Assembly (NCBI GenBank): GCA_904063045.1
Contig: CAJFCJ010000010.1
Location: 1,116,001-1,180,000, forward strand
Length of the DNA: 64,000 bases
Direction of reading: 5' to 3'
Source of the DNA: Dimorphilus gyrociliatus
Taxonomy: Eukaryota; Annelida; Polychaeta; Dinophilidae
Positions 12,723-23,209 of this stretch are shown here, one piece after another (the first letter of the stretch is position 1; every line of letters starts with the position of its first letter). A program made the translations under genes and the position numbers. The notes beneath the pieces were generated by a model that was given only the letters and a program-made list of their open reading frames with translations, was not told where the DNA came from and did not search any database.

Positions 12723-15700
12723 ATGAAGACTCTTTCAAAGATTTTTTCTACATTCCTTTTCATTTTATCTCTAATATGCTTGATTCAAACTCAAGAACTC
12801 GTTCCAGTACCTGAATTATTTCTGGAAAAGTATGTTGGACGATGGTTTACGGTAATTATGTCATTTTCACGAAATTGTCTTGTCGATCTTCTTCTATAAA
12901 GGGAAAAATTCTTCTTCTCTTTTACAGGCCTACACAAGCCAATTCGTCATGGACACAACGCAAAGAGACGGTTTTTGTTCAACCGCAGATTGTAAGTTGA
13001 CGCTTTTTGTAAATTTTTGTGTGCAATATTTTACATAATACATTTGCTTTAGACGGTTTTAGATTAGATGGCAATGTTAGTGTCTTTAATGCTCAACGTA
13101 TCAGAGCTCCTGATGGACCTGCCAGAAATATTTCAGGCAAGGCTATTCCAAGCGAAAGAGTAGGAGTTTTCACTGTACGATTAAATGGCGTTCCAACACC
13201 ACCAGCCCCAAATTATTACGTCATAAAACTTGGACCGCAAACTTTTGGTCCAAATAAATTCTATGAATACGCAATAATAAGTGAACCAACAAGGCTAAAT
13301 TTGTTCGTCCTGGCGAGAAATATTTCTGATTTCAAGACAAGATTTGACGCGGAAGTAACAGATTTCTTACAGGCTGAGGGATTTAATCCCCCAGGAAATC
13401 CTTACGTAGAACAGTTCCAAGGATCCAGATGTATCTATCCGAAGAGCAGAGATATCGTGCCAGTAAACGAGCTAGAAGTTGACAGATATTATGGAAGATG
13501 GTACCAGGTAATTTTTTTCTTAATTTTCATTATAAAAAAGCATTTGACACTCTTCAAGCATTACTAAAGTGAGAGTAAAGAAAAACAGGAAGAATTTACT
13601 TTTAGAAATCTATATTTTGCTCTTTGTTTCTTCTTCCTAAAGGTTTATAGAAAGCGGCTCAGTTTTTCTTCCCGATATTACTAATTTAATCTGTTTCCTA
13701 TATTAGAATAGTTTAATGAATGAACCCTCAAGCAACAGATTCGTGTACATTAGCGCTAATTTGTATTCGTTGACCTATCGATTCAAAGTAGAAATATTAC
13801 AATCTCATAGAACTCGTAATTTCTAAAGATGTATAAAAATTATGTATTGTCTAAAGCACGTAGAGGGAGTATCTATTAGTTATAGCATCTAACAAAAGTG
13901 TAACATTTGTATTTTTGTTTCGATTTACTCTAGTAAATGTAATATTAATTTACTAATTATTTGAAAAAAACTAAACGTCTATTTCTAACAAGTATCAGCA
14001 ATGATAAGCATAATAAACCGCTTCTTTTAGGGTTTCGCAGAATACATTTTTAAGCAAGGCGTTTCTTCATTAATCAGATTCACTACAAGAGAAACAAAAA
14101 AAACGTTTCTATATTTTAAAGTAGATATGTTGCTGTAAATGAAGGACTTTTTTTAGATACTATTAAAGATATACTTGTATAGTATATACAGTCTATTCAT
14201 AAAGGTTATATTTCATTTAGATCATTAAAAATATAATACATGTATTTGCATCTAAGTGTTTTAAAAAATAGAAATGTAACTAATTACTTGTAATTAACTT
14301 GGCTTCTGATCAAAAATATAGCTTTTGATTAGGAAAGGATGAAACCTCATTAAATTAATATTTCTCTTAATTGACCGCACAATATTTGTATACTTTTTGT
14401 TTTTAAATCAAAGAAAAGAGACGAGACTGAGAAATATATGAAAATAATCTTTCAAAGTCAGTTAGTTTTTTATGCTACTATAACCTCTTTTAATACTTTA
14501 CAAACAACCGTCCATATAATAATAAAAAGCTTCCTGATAACCTAAAAACTTTTCTTTATTCCTTATTTTTCACTTGATTTTTTTTTTAGAATTTGAGTAA
14601 AATTTATTAACAGAAACAACAGGCATTTGTTTTATGTTTTCTCTTTATATAACTTTCCATTTATCCTATTTTAATATACTGTTTGTTTAAGTTGACATAG
14701 GTTATTAAAACTATGGCAATTTTCTTTCTGAAGTATATGATAGTACTAGTAAAATAATACTTGGTTACTTGTTTTAGTTGTAGCTATTTTAAAGTCAATT
14801 CTGTCCACATGTCTTCTCTCTCTCTCTCTCTCTCGGTTATTTATATAATAGCCAATATGAAAATAGGAACATTTTTTCTATTTCCTTTTTCCACTGATCT
14901 AGTAACTTAGGGAAGTACCTAATGTACATGATTATGAGTAGTATCTTTTATACTAAACCGATAGTTAATCAAAGAGATAAGGAAGACGATAAAGAATTCT
15001 TTTACCTTCTCTGAAAAATACTTTTTCGTCATTTCTTCGCATTCGCAATAGACCTTTATATTTTTCATTGTAAACTATATGAATTAAGAATGCAGCTATT
15101 TGTTTATATTTAGCATTACCGTTTATTGGAACTCTGAAAGTTAGTAAAAGCACTTAGCTAATCTTTTTCTAGTGAAAAGTTGAAAAACAAACTATACATA
15201 TACGTGTATACCTAGTTATCAATTGCTGACTTGAGAAAAAACTGTAAATTGTAAACAAGACCTTGAAGGTAGCTTCACATCAGAATGATTCATTAAACAA
15301 GAAAAAGAAGCTCTTCTTGAAGTTGGATTATATTATTATTTTTATAGTTATTTTTAGTGTTAGGTACAGTAAGTAAGAATATTTTCTTATTGTCTTACTA
15401 GAAATTAGTTAGAATTTCTAAAATTACCAATCATAAAAGGACATTCTACGATATTTTCATTAATTATATAATGGCACATATAGAGATATTTCATCGAATA
15501 TTCTTAATACTTTTTTATGTTTCTTCTAGATTTATGGAAGCAAATTTGTTTTGGATGGAGTACAAAGAAATGGGTTCTGCTCCGTAGCAATTTGTAAGTA
15601 ACATTATCACGTTATTTGCATCATAAACTATCAACAATAACAATAATAATACGTTTTAAACAGATGGACCATTGCCTGATGGAAATATTAGTGTATATAA

Positions 15701-16058
15701 TTACCAAAGACAAAATTCACCATCTGGTCCACCGTATGGCCTTGGAGGTATAGCTTATCCGTCAAATAGACCAGGAGTTTTAAGTGTGCAGTTAGCTGGT
15801 GTACCAAGAATTGCTCCTTATTGGGTAATTAAATTGGGTCCTAAAACTTTTGGATTCGATGGCTACTACGAATACGCTCTTGTCAGTGAACCAACAAAAC
15901 TAAACCTATTCGTTTTGGCTAGAAATGTTGATGACTTCAACCAGAGATTTGATCAAGAAGTTAGAGACTTTTTGGATGAGGAAGGATTTAATAGTGAAGA
16001 TAATCCTTATAGAAGAGTTGTCCATGGTGGAAATTGCGTTTATCCAGCATACAAATAA
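12723..16058 (+). CDS. Secreted di-domain lipocalin A (ApoD/Blc-like)
   Basis: Five exons: 12723-12851, 12928-12991, 13053-13507, 15530-15593 and 15664-16058; every junction keeps phase, giving 368 residues. I start at the ATG (12723), three codons inside a longer frame that has only TTG. Residues 1-24 form a signal peptide. Domain 1 (about 25-195) and domain 2 (about 196-368) are each a lipocalin: the GxW motif (YVGRWFT at 37-43; YYGRWYQ at 210-216), then DGFCSTAD or NGFCSVAI, YYVIKLGP/YWVIKLGP, the ApoD/Blc signature YEYA(I/L)xSEPTxLNLFVLAR, and a closing Cys-(I/V)-Tyr-Pro that can pair with the FCS cysteine. Lipocalins are beta-barrel carriers of small hydrophobic ligands; the ligand here is unknown. 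Each domain repeats the same exon pattern (GxW exon end, 64-nt exon, long exon), so the gene arose by internal duplication. The inter-domain intron is 2 kb. AATAAA overlaps the stop codon. Confidence 0.9.
13508..15529 (+). other. Long inter-domain intron of lipocalin A
   Basis: It is 2,022 nt, against 50 nt for the equivalent intron in lipocalin B. It contains a (CT)n run at 14815-14834 and no exon I can support. The size gap suggests insertion or expansion in copy A after duplication. Confidence 0.6.
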
Positions 16059-17280
16059 AATATTGGGTTTAAGGACAAAAGAAAGAAAGTATAGCAAAAT
16101 TAGGTTTAATCTTTAGAAAAATAGATAGTCATTTCAGATTTTTCACTACTTTATACATCGTTTAGCTCTGATTTAAGTGAAAATTTATTAAAATTTATAT
16201 TCATTATGTAAACCGAAACTAAATTACAATACATAAAAGTATAGCAGACGAAATTATTAGTAAATATGTAATAATATCCTGATATTACATAGGTAGAAAA
16301 TAAGCTATAATTTATTTCTTTATATCAAAAATTAATGAATATTATGTGTAGTGTAAAAATACCTATAAATATGCTTCATCATCCTGCCATTTCTTCATTT
16401 CCATTATCTATTTATAATTTAACGGTTTTAAAAAATTATAAAAATCATTTCCTTGATAAAGTCGTCTCTACCTATTTGTATACTCTTCTCTTCTGTTGCA
16501 TTCCTGCTAAGTTTAAAGCAGCTTTATTACTCTCTAGTCGTTATCTGAATTTTCTAGGTCTATACTATCCCTTACTCCTATTGATTTAACGCTTATATTG
16601 CTTCTTATGATCCGGCTGAGCCTACCATTCAGTTCTTTCAAAGTAAATTTTGATATGCTTTGAATTTTAAAAAAAAAACAATTTTAATTTGGAGAAATTA
16701 CGTAGGAGGGATACTGCTCTAGTGTGGGAAAGAAGTTGTCATTCATTTATTCTTGGATAAAGGCCAACAACCAATCGGAACCAGATTGGGCAAAGGGCTC
16801 TTTTCATTTTCGATTAGGAGTTTCGATATCAATGTAGCTATATGGTGTACTTTAGATATAGTTCACTGGCCGGCTATAATGATTTTAACGGACCCAAAAT
16901 TCTATATATAGAGCCTTGATGAACTATAAAGCAGAATTAGATAATTATAATGATTTAAAATGAGAAAATAATGATAAACTATTTTCCTAACATCTAACAT
17001 AATGTGCAATTAGAAGAAAATCTTAATTAATAGAAAACCTATTACCTAATTTGGATTACTGAGAATTATTCTTAATATAATGGTTATGTAATATTAACAA
17101 AGCAAAACATACGTGTATATACAGTATATATAGAGCTGGTTGCGTAATGCATGTTTTAAACTATAACTATTATGCAATAGTTATAGTAAATAAATAGAAC
17201 ACCAGGAGAATTATTCCGACTTTGTAAGAACAAGAACTTTTAATTAACTCCTTTAGAGAAATCATCTATTAAATTATTTA

Positions 17281-17313
<33 letters not shown>

Positions 17314-17488
17314 AGCATTTGTTATTGTGATCGTTGAACTTACAAGTGCGTAATTTGTAATTTAATCAGTGAGCGATATTAGAGTAAAAATCAACATATC
17401 CGTTCTAGATATTATTCAGAGACCCAATTTCTGGAGCTTTTATATGTAAAGAAGTGCTTTCAATCTGAACATTCTAGTTTATGCTAAG
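16059..17488. other. Spacer between lipocalin genes A and B
   Basis: About 1.4 kb. 16690-16920 is somewhat less AT-rich than its surroundings but shows no lipocalin relic and no open frame of note. A (TA)n run lies at 17289-17313. TATATGTAAA at 17441-17450 is a weak TATA candidate for gene B. Confidence 0.5.
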
Positions 17489-18853
17489 ATGTGGATCACA
17501 AGCGCTATAAAATCGTCATTTTTGTATATATTTTATAACACTGTGCTGAAGAATATTCAAGATGAAGTGATACCAGTCAAAGAATTTAATGTTGACAAAT
17601 ATTATGGTAGATGGTATCAGGTGGCGTTATATTTTATCTTCAATCTTCTCCATATTTAATATTCCACTGTTTTTAGCTATACGCAAGTAGTTTTGTTATG
17701 GATACTATAGAGAGAAATGGAGTATGCCCATTTGTTGACTGTAAATAAACTCTTATATAATTATTAATATGAATATAGATATAAATTATTTAAATTTTAC
17801 AGATGGTCCTCTTCCAGATAATAAGATAAGTGTCCTTAATTCTATGAGGCTTAAAGAGCCTAAGGGGAAGGAAGTTAACGTTTCAGGCTATGCCTATCCG
17901 ACAAAGAGAACAGGAATTCTTAAAGTAAAGTTTAAGTCCATTCCAATTGAGGGAAATTATTGGATAGTTAAGCTGGGCCCTCAAGCTTTCGGGGAGAAAA
18001 ATCTCTATGAATACTCTATAATCACTGATCCTACAAGGTTATTCATGTGGGTTATTGCCAGGGATCCAGTTACATTTAAAAAAAAATATGATAAAGAAGT
18101 TAGAGAGTATTTGAAAAAGGAGGGTTTTAATAGATTTTTTAATCGTTTCGTTGAGAACTATCAGAAGGGAGATTGTCTTTATGGAGGAGAGAAAAATCAA
18201 CTAGACTCTAACAACAAACCGATAGTTCCAGTAAATGAAGTTAACCTAAAAAAATATATTGGCAGATGGTATCAGGTAATCAAATTGTTTCTGTTATTTG
18301 GTAGACTAAATTTGAGATATAATAGGCCTATGCTTCAAAATTTGCCATTGAAAGAACGGAAAGAAACGGTTTCTGCTGCACTGCTGATTGTAAATATTCC
18401 TATTCCTTAAAATTTTAATGTATTTCAAAATGTAAATTATATAAAAAATCTTTTATAGATAAAATCCTTAGCGAGAGTTCAATTAGTGTCTTCAACGCTA
18501 TGAGAATAGGATCACCTACAGGACCTCCATCTAATATTTCCGGCTATGCCTATACAACAGACAGGCCTGGTGTTTTAAAGGTGAAATTCTACCGAATTCC
18601 GTATCCGGGAAATTACTGGATAATAAAGCTAGGACCTAAAATATATGGAAGTGAAGGATTATACGAATATGCGATTGTTAGCGAGCCAACTAAACGCAAT
18701 TTGTTTGTATTAGCAAGAGATCCAGAAAGTTTTTTCGACAAATATGACAAAGAAGTAAGGGATTTCCTAATTTCTCAAGGATTCAATAACCCTAAAAATC
18801 CTATTGTCCGTACTTTTGAGGGATCAGACTGTATTTATCCGCCTACAATTTAG
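17489..18853 (+). CDS. Di-domain lipocalin B (ApoD/Blc-like), compact gene
   Basis: Five exons: 17489-17620, 17677-17740, 17803-18275, 18326-18389 and 18459-18853, all in phase, giving 375 residues. The introns are only 50-69 nt. The layout copies gene A: both internal short exons are 64 nt and both last exons are 395 nt. Domain 1 has YYGRWYQ (38-44), YASSFVMDT, YWIVKLGP and YEYSIITDPTRLFMWVIAR; domain 2 has YIGRWYQ (217-223), ERNGFCCTAD, YWIIKLGP, YEYAIVSEPTKRNLFVLAR and DCIYPPTI. An ATG at 17481 is out of frame, so the next ATG (17489) is used. The N-terminus (MWITSAIKSSFLYIFYNTVL) is a weaker signal peptide than in A. Domain 1 is more diverged (ITDPT for VSEPT, MWVIAR for LFVLAR). Role as in A: extracellular carrier of a small lipophilic ligand by family; the ligand is unknown. 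Confidence 0.9.
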
Positions 18854-20803
18854 AGGAATAATTTAAAAGTTACTACTTAGGTATGTTTCCAGGAAATAAT
18901 ACGCTATATTAATCATAAAACATCTCAAAAAATAACAAGAAAAACAACACGTAAGCTGTATTCTGTATATAGTTCTGCGTTTTATGCAATTCCTACGAAC
19001 AATGGTTTTATGTTTTATAAAATATAAAAATACATATAATACTCTGCTAATGGGACAAGTTTTTTACTCTAAAGAACGCTGTAACGTATAAAGTTCTCAA
19101 TTCATTTAGGAGAAAGACACAGGCATATCTTTCTTTGTAGTTTAATGCACAAACTTTTTTCTAAATTAATATGTACTTGGGCCCTCTTGCGGTCAAACCC
19201 GACGTATTAAGTATTATTACCTTTGTCACTTTATATCTTGACCTTGACATACTTTTAGATACAGAATTTTACCACATTTTCTGAAAATGCCCTTACTGAC
19301 AGTGACAAGCTTTGCGAAACTAAAGAACAAACTGCCTTAAGATAAAAGTAGAATGCTATTATTTAAAAATTTTTCATCTTATTATATACAAAGTATTCGT
19401 TATAATACTGAATTCTTCGTGATTAGTATTTCTAACTAATTAGCACACGTTATACGTTTTTTTTAAATAAAACACCAAAATCTTCTGGTGACTTCTTAAC
19501 AAAAGCTTACCTAGAAAATTTTCTTTACAGAATCGTTCTTATTTCCCAGCCGCAACTTACCCGGAAATACAATATCCTTCATAAATTCAAATTTACATAA
19601 GTCGTTATTCCTCGAAAAAAATTCTATGGGTAATCTCAAAGAGGGCGTCTCTAGGCTGTCTAGGCTAGTGACTCCTGTCGGCTTTTTCAAAGAAGAAAGT
19701 TTCAGGTTTTTCTTTAAATATGTCAGATTATTGAATTGTTAGATAAACTTGGCGAATATTTTAAAGAAAACAAGTATAGTTCATCCTGCGTAAATTATGT
19801 TTATAAGCTTTTCCTCTTTGTTTGTTATTTTCCAAGGTAAATATATTTTTAGAAGCTTTAGGAAAAGATTGACAAATTCAATTTGATTAATTATGATTTC
19901 TATCAATATTTATACCCGGAAAACCTAATTTAAAAAGTAATACGTACTGACATCCAAAAGATGGAGGAAAGAGTGTTTACTAATGTTATAAAATACTATA
20001 ATGGGAAAAGGAATATTAAATTGCATATTTCGTCATATTAATCTCTACTAAAATAAAGCTAGATGAAATATCCTTATCTTGCAAAATCTAAGCTGCATAT
20101 ATAAATACAGAATATATAAATCTATGTATTATCATTTTAAATACTCATTCTCTTTATTATAAAACAAAAACACACTATTTTTGTATGTTGTTGTATATAG
20201 TATATTAATATTTATTTGAAATAGATGAATACATATATAATTTGTTGATTATAATAACAAAACTATAACAACAATAACAATAACAAATGATCATAAATCC
20301 TAATTATCTCTTAGCAGATTTTTTACTTCTATTCACCAGTTTTTATACATACATATGAAAAGGTATAAAGTGATATTTATCTGGAATGATCTACTATGAG
20401 ACCTCTCTATCCAAACATCCTCTCTCCCCTTATAATAGAAAGAAAGAGAAGAAAGAGAATTCTTTATAGAATATAATTCTTCAAAATTGATATTCTTTAT
20501 TTTTAAATTATATGTCTTTTTGCATTATTGGTCTAATAAGATGTAATCTTAGTATTTTATATAATAAGTGAAATCTAAATGCAAACAATACAACATAATA
20601 TACTTTTCTATATTTATAAATTTTTTATATAAATAAGTCCGCTTTATTTAGAACAATAGTTAATTTACTGCAAATATCTCTTCATTTTACCTTTCCACTG
20701 TCAGCTATGAGGCTATCTTTTAAAATGTTTATCTTCTCACAATATACAGCAGAACTGGATATAAAAAAAAACTGATAGGATAAAAAGAATGAATTCAAGC
20801 AAA

Positions 20804-20843
<40 letters not shown>

Positions 20844-22105
20844 CCTATTCAAATAGAATAGTTAAAAATAATCCATTATTCTATTAAATAAGCTAAATGA
20901 AAATTTAAGATTCTAAACGAGAAAGAAGTAAATGTTAAATTTTTCAATTAAGTTTACTTCTAAGTAAATTTTTAATAAACATTTTAAAGATTGCGAATTA
21001 CGTAAATGGTAATTTTTTTCTCTCTAATCCTAAAATATGAGAAGATTAATTTGATATTGTATCGGAAAATGTATATTCTATTGATTTTATGTAAAGATAG
21101 CCTCTAATTTATCCAAGTCGAAGCAAATAGCAAATTAACTTCGACGAATACGTATTTGACGTACTTTTAAAGATTTATTTTAGACAAAAAAAACTAAAAC
21201 AAAATCAATCTATCTGCTCTCTTTTTTGTAAAATAACTTTCTTTTTATAGTATATAATTGAGAATGAGTGGGGAGGAAATCTATAACAAAATTATAGAAA
21301 ATTGAACAAAAATTATTTGTATACAATAATTCACCTCTTTGTCTAGAAAAATATTCTAGAAGATAATTGAGGTTACTGTTTGAAAGTCATCAACAGCCAT
21401 TTGTCCTCTTTTTAAAGTAGGTACCTACGAATAAATTTTCTATTTTTGGTTTACTGAGAACCGTTAATTGTTCATTTATGCTAAGCCGTGATTGAAATAT
21501 AATAATCAGTTACATCAATATATGGTTCTTAATATTAGTTACATTTGTATACACTGTATAAGAAAACCATTAACTCTCTTGAAGATAAGGAAGATATACT
21601 ACTGTATATTATTGTTCTTCTTGCTATTTTTTCAAGTAAATACCCTTTTTTAAACACTTTTCGTGTTTCCTTTTGTATGAATTATCACTCTAAATGTCAA
21701 TTTCTTCGGATTAATTACGAAAACAGCTCAGGATCGTTTAGACTGATGAAAAGCACTTACGTAAATACATATTTACTGTAAACCTTTTATTCTCTGTTAT
21801 TGTTTTGCTTCTATCTTACACGTCTGTATAGCTCGCTGCGGTTTCAAACCTTTGATTAACGTTATATTAAGATTTTTTTCTATATATGGTAGAAAGAAAT
21901 AGCATTTCATCTTTAGTGATCTAATATTTGACTTTAGAAATTCTATACTATCATTTAAATGTTCTTTTATTTTTTGAAAAGTTGTCATGTTGTGTAAAAC
22001 GAGAAATTTTTTAATCTAGACTATATGTCAGAGCATAAATCTTCTCTAATTTCTTTCTCTACCGAGAGCAATATTTATTAATTTGCCAGTGAATGAGTGA
22101 TTTGC
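18854..22105. other. Intergenic stretch between lipocalins and first peptide gene
   Basis: No supported gene. 19180-19320 and 19530-19700 are less AT-rich; the first contains TTGACCTTGAC (19237-19247), which on the minus strand matches the extended nuclear-receptor half site TCAAGGTCA, and the second contains one AGAGGGCG motif near 19642. A pure (CT)n tract lies at 20809-20840. Confidence 0.5.
20809..20840 (+). repeat. (CT)n microsatellite
   Basis: Sixteen uninterrupted CT units in intergenic DNA. Confidence 0.9.
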
Positions 22106-22151
22106 ATATGTAGGCACCGCCCAGTTTCCATAACCGCTTACCACAGTTAAA
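22106..22151 (+). promoter_or_regulatory. Proximal promoter box of the LGxFGV precursor 1
   Basis: ATATGTAGGCACCGCCCA (22106-22123) followed 19 nt later by ACAGTTAAA (22143-22151), then 11 nt to the ATG. The second peptide gene has the same two blocks at exactly the same spacing (28233-28250, 28270-28278), with one mismatch in the 18-mer. The left part is TATA-like and ACAGTT resembles an initiator, so this may be the core promoter with a leader of under 20 nt. The shared GTAGG(C/A)ACCGCCCA part is not a known core element. Confidence 0.6.
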
Positions 22152-22162
22152 GCATTGAAACC

Positions 22163-22621
22163 ATGCTTGGCACTCTCATACTAACCGTTTATATTTTGTC
22201 AAGCGTTATCTGTCTCCCTGCCTTGAATGAACAACAGGTGGAGGACAGCTATTCAAGATATCCATCAAACGAGATGTATCACGAAGATTTCAAGAGATTG
22301 GGAAATTTTGGTGTCAAGAGAGAGTTGGGACCTTTTCAAATTGATAAGAAGCTTGGAGGATTTGGAGTGAAAAGATTGGGAAATTTCGGAGTGAAGAGAT
22401 TGGGAAACTTTGGAGTGAAAAGATTGGGAAACTTTGGAGTAAAGAGATTGGGAGATTTTGGAGTGAAAAGATTGGGAAACTTTGGAGTGAAGAGATTGGG
22501 AGATTTTGGAGTGAAAAGATTGGGAAACTTTGGAGTGAAGAGATTGGCTGGTTTTAATGTAAAAAGGAGTTCGGATCTAGCTAATCTATTGGCAATTCTA
22601 AGGGACTGTAAACAATGCTAA
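22163..22621 (+). CDS. Neuropeptide-type precursor 1, ten LGxFGV-like peptides
   Basis: A single-exon precursor of 152 residues. Residues 1-18 are a signal peptide (MLGTLILTVYILSSVICL). A spacer ends at FKR; then come ten hexapeptides, each closed by Lys-Arg: six LGNFGV, two LGDFGV, one LGGFGV and a last LAGFNV. A different segment, ELGPFQID, closed by Lys-Lys, interrupts them after the first. The C-terminus SSDLANLLAILRDCKQC is helical and carries two Cys. No Gly precedes the dibasic sites, so the peptides should be released as free acids, not amides. Prohormone convertase and carboxypeptidase processing is inferred from the KR sites. The consensus L(G/A)xF(G/N)V does not match any neuropeptide family I can name. 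The paralogue at 28290 shares promoter, order of peptides and C-terminal region. AATAAA lies 55 nt past the stop. Alternative: a cleaved secreted repeat protein, for example antimicrobial; less likely given the classic precursor layout. Confidence 0.88.
   Translation: MLGTLILTVYILSSVICLPALNEQQVEDSYSRYPSNEMYHEDFKRLGNFGVKRELGPFQIDKKLGGFGVKRLGNFGVKRLGNFGVKRLGNFGVKRLGDFGVKRLGNFGVKRLGDFGVKRLGNFGVKRLAGFNVKRSSDLANLLAILRDCKQC
22352..22567 (+). repeat. In-frame 24-bp tandem repeat coding for the LGxFGVKR units
   Basis: Nine contiguous 24-nt units, starting with LGGFGVKR and ending with LAGFNVKR. The seven inner units are nearly identical at the nucleotide level. From 22448 on, LGD and LGN units alternate, a 48-bp higher-order period that suggests recent unequal exchange of unit pairs. 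Confidence 0.9.
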
Positions 22622-22676
22622 AAATACTAATAATTTTATCAAAATAGTTTTTTGAGAAAATTCATTATTTGGAAAC

Positions 22677-22682
22677 AATAAA
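22677..22682 (+). terminator. Polyadenylation signal of precursor 1
   Basis: AATAAA 55 nt downstream of the stop at 22619-22621. Confidence 0.55.
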
Positions 22683-22718
22683 GTATGTAGAAATATTTAA
22701 AACCATATGTTCTGTCCG

Positions 22719-22751
<33 letters not shown>

Positions 22752-22810
22752 GCATATACAGTATATACAGTATATACAGTATATACAGCATATATACAGT
22801 ATATATATCT
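22719..22810 (+). repeat. (TA)n tract followed by TATATACAG minisatellite
   Basis: (TA)n at 22719-22745, then five or six tandem copies of a 9-11 bp TATATACAG unit to about 22810. The unit is the same TATACAGTATA palindrome that recurs elsewhere in the window. Confidence 0.8.
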
Positions 22811-23143
22811 ATACTATATTCTGTGTAAAGCATACACGATATGGATAGAAATGTTTCAACTTCTGTGATTTATCTCTAGACAAAAAAAAGATACTATAAT
22901 TCTATTAAAAGAAGAACTTTTTATTTGTTATAGAATTTTTTTCTTTCTTTCTCTTTTCTCTTGAACATAATCTTCCTATATTTTTATTTTTGGCAATTTT
23001 ACTTCTTTAAATATAACATAAATACTCTGTTAAATTCATCAATAAAGTCGAATAACTCTATCTGTTTCATTCAGTTATTTCAGTCTTTCCATAATATCTT
23101 ACTAGTAAAGTATTAATAACAACACACATTTAAGACATGGCTA

Positions 23144-23209
23144 TATACTATGCCATTGTTATATAGTCTGCCATTGTTATATACTATGTTATTGTTATAT
23201 ACTATATAC
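23144..23209 (+). repeat. 18-bp tandem repeat, three copies plus a partial
   Basis: Unit TATACTATGCCATTGTTA at 23144-23161, repeated with two or so changes at 23162-23179 and 23180-23197, then a truncated copy. Confidence 0.8.

Noticed and set aside
19531-19584. Possible last exon after a good acceptor (NRSYFPAATYPEIQYPS then stop)
   Set aside because: No partner exon, donor or family match found.
22639-22833. A minus-strand frame of Tyr/Ile repeats after peptide precursor 1
   Set aside because: It is a translation of the TA and TATATACAG repeats.
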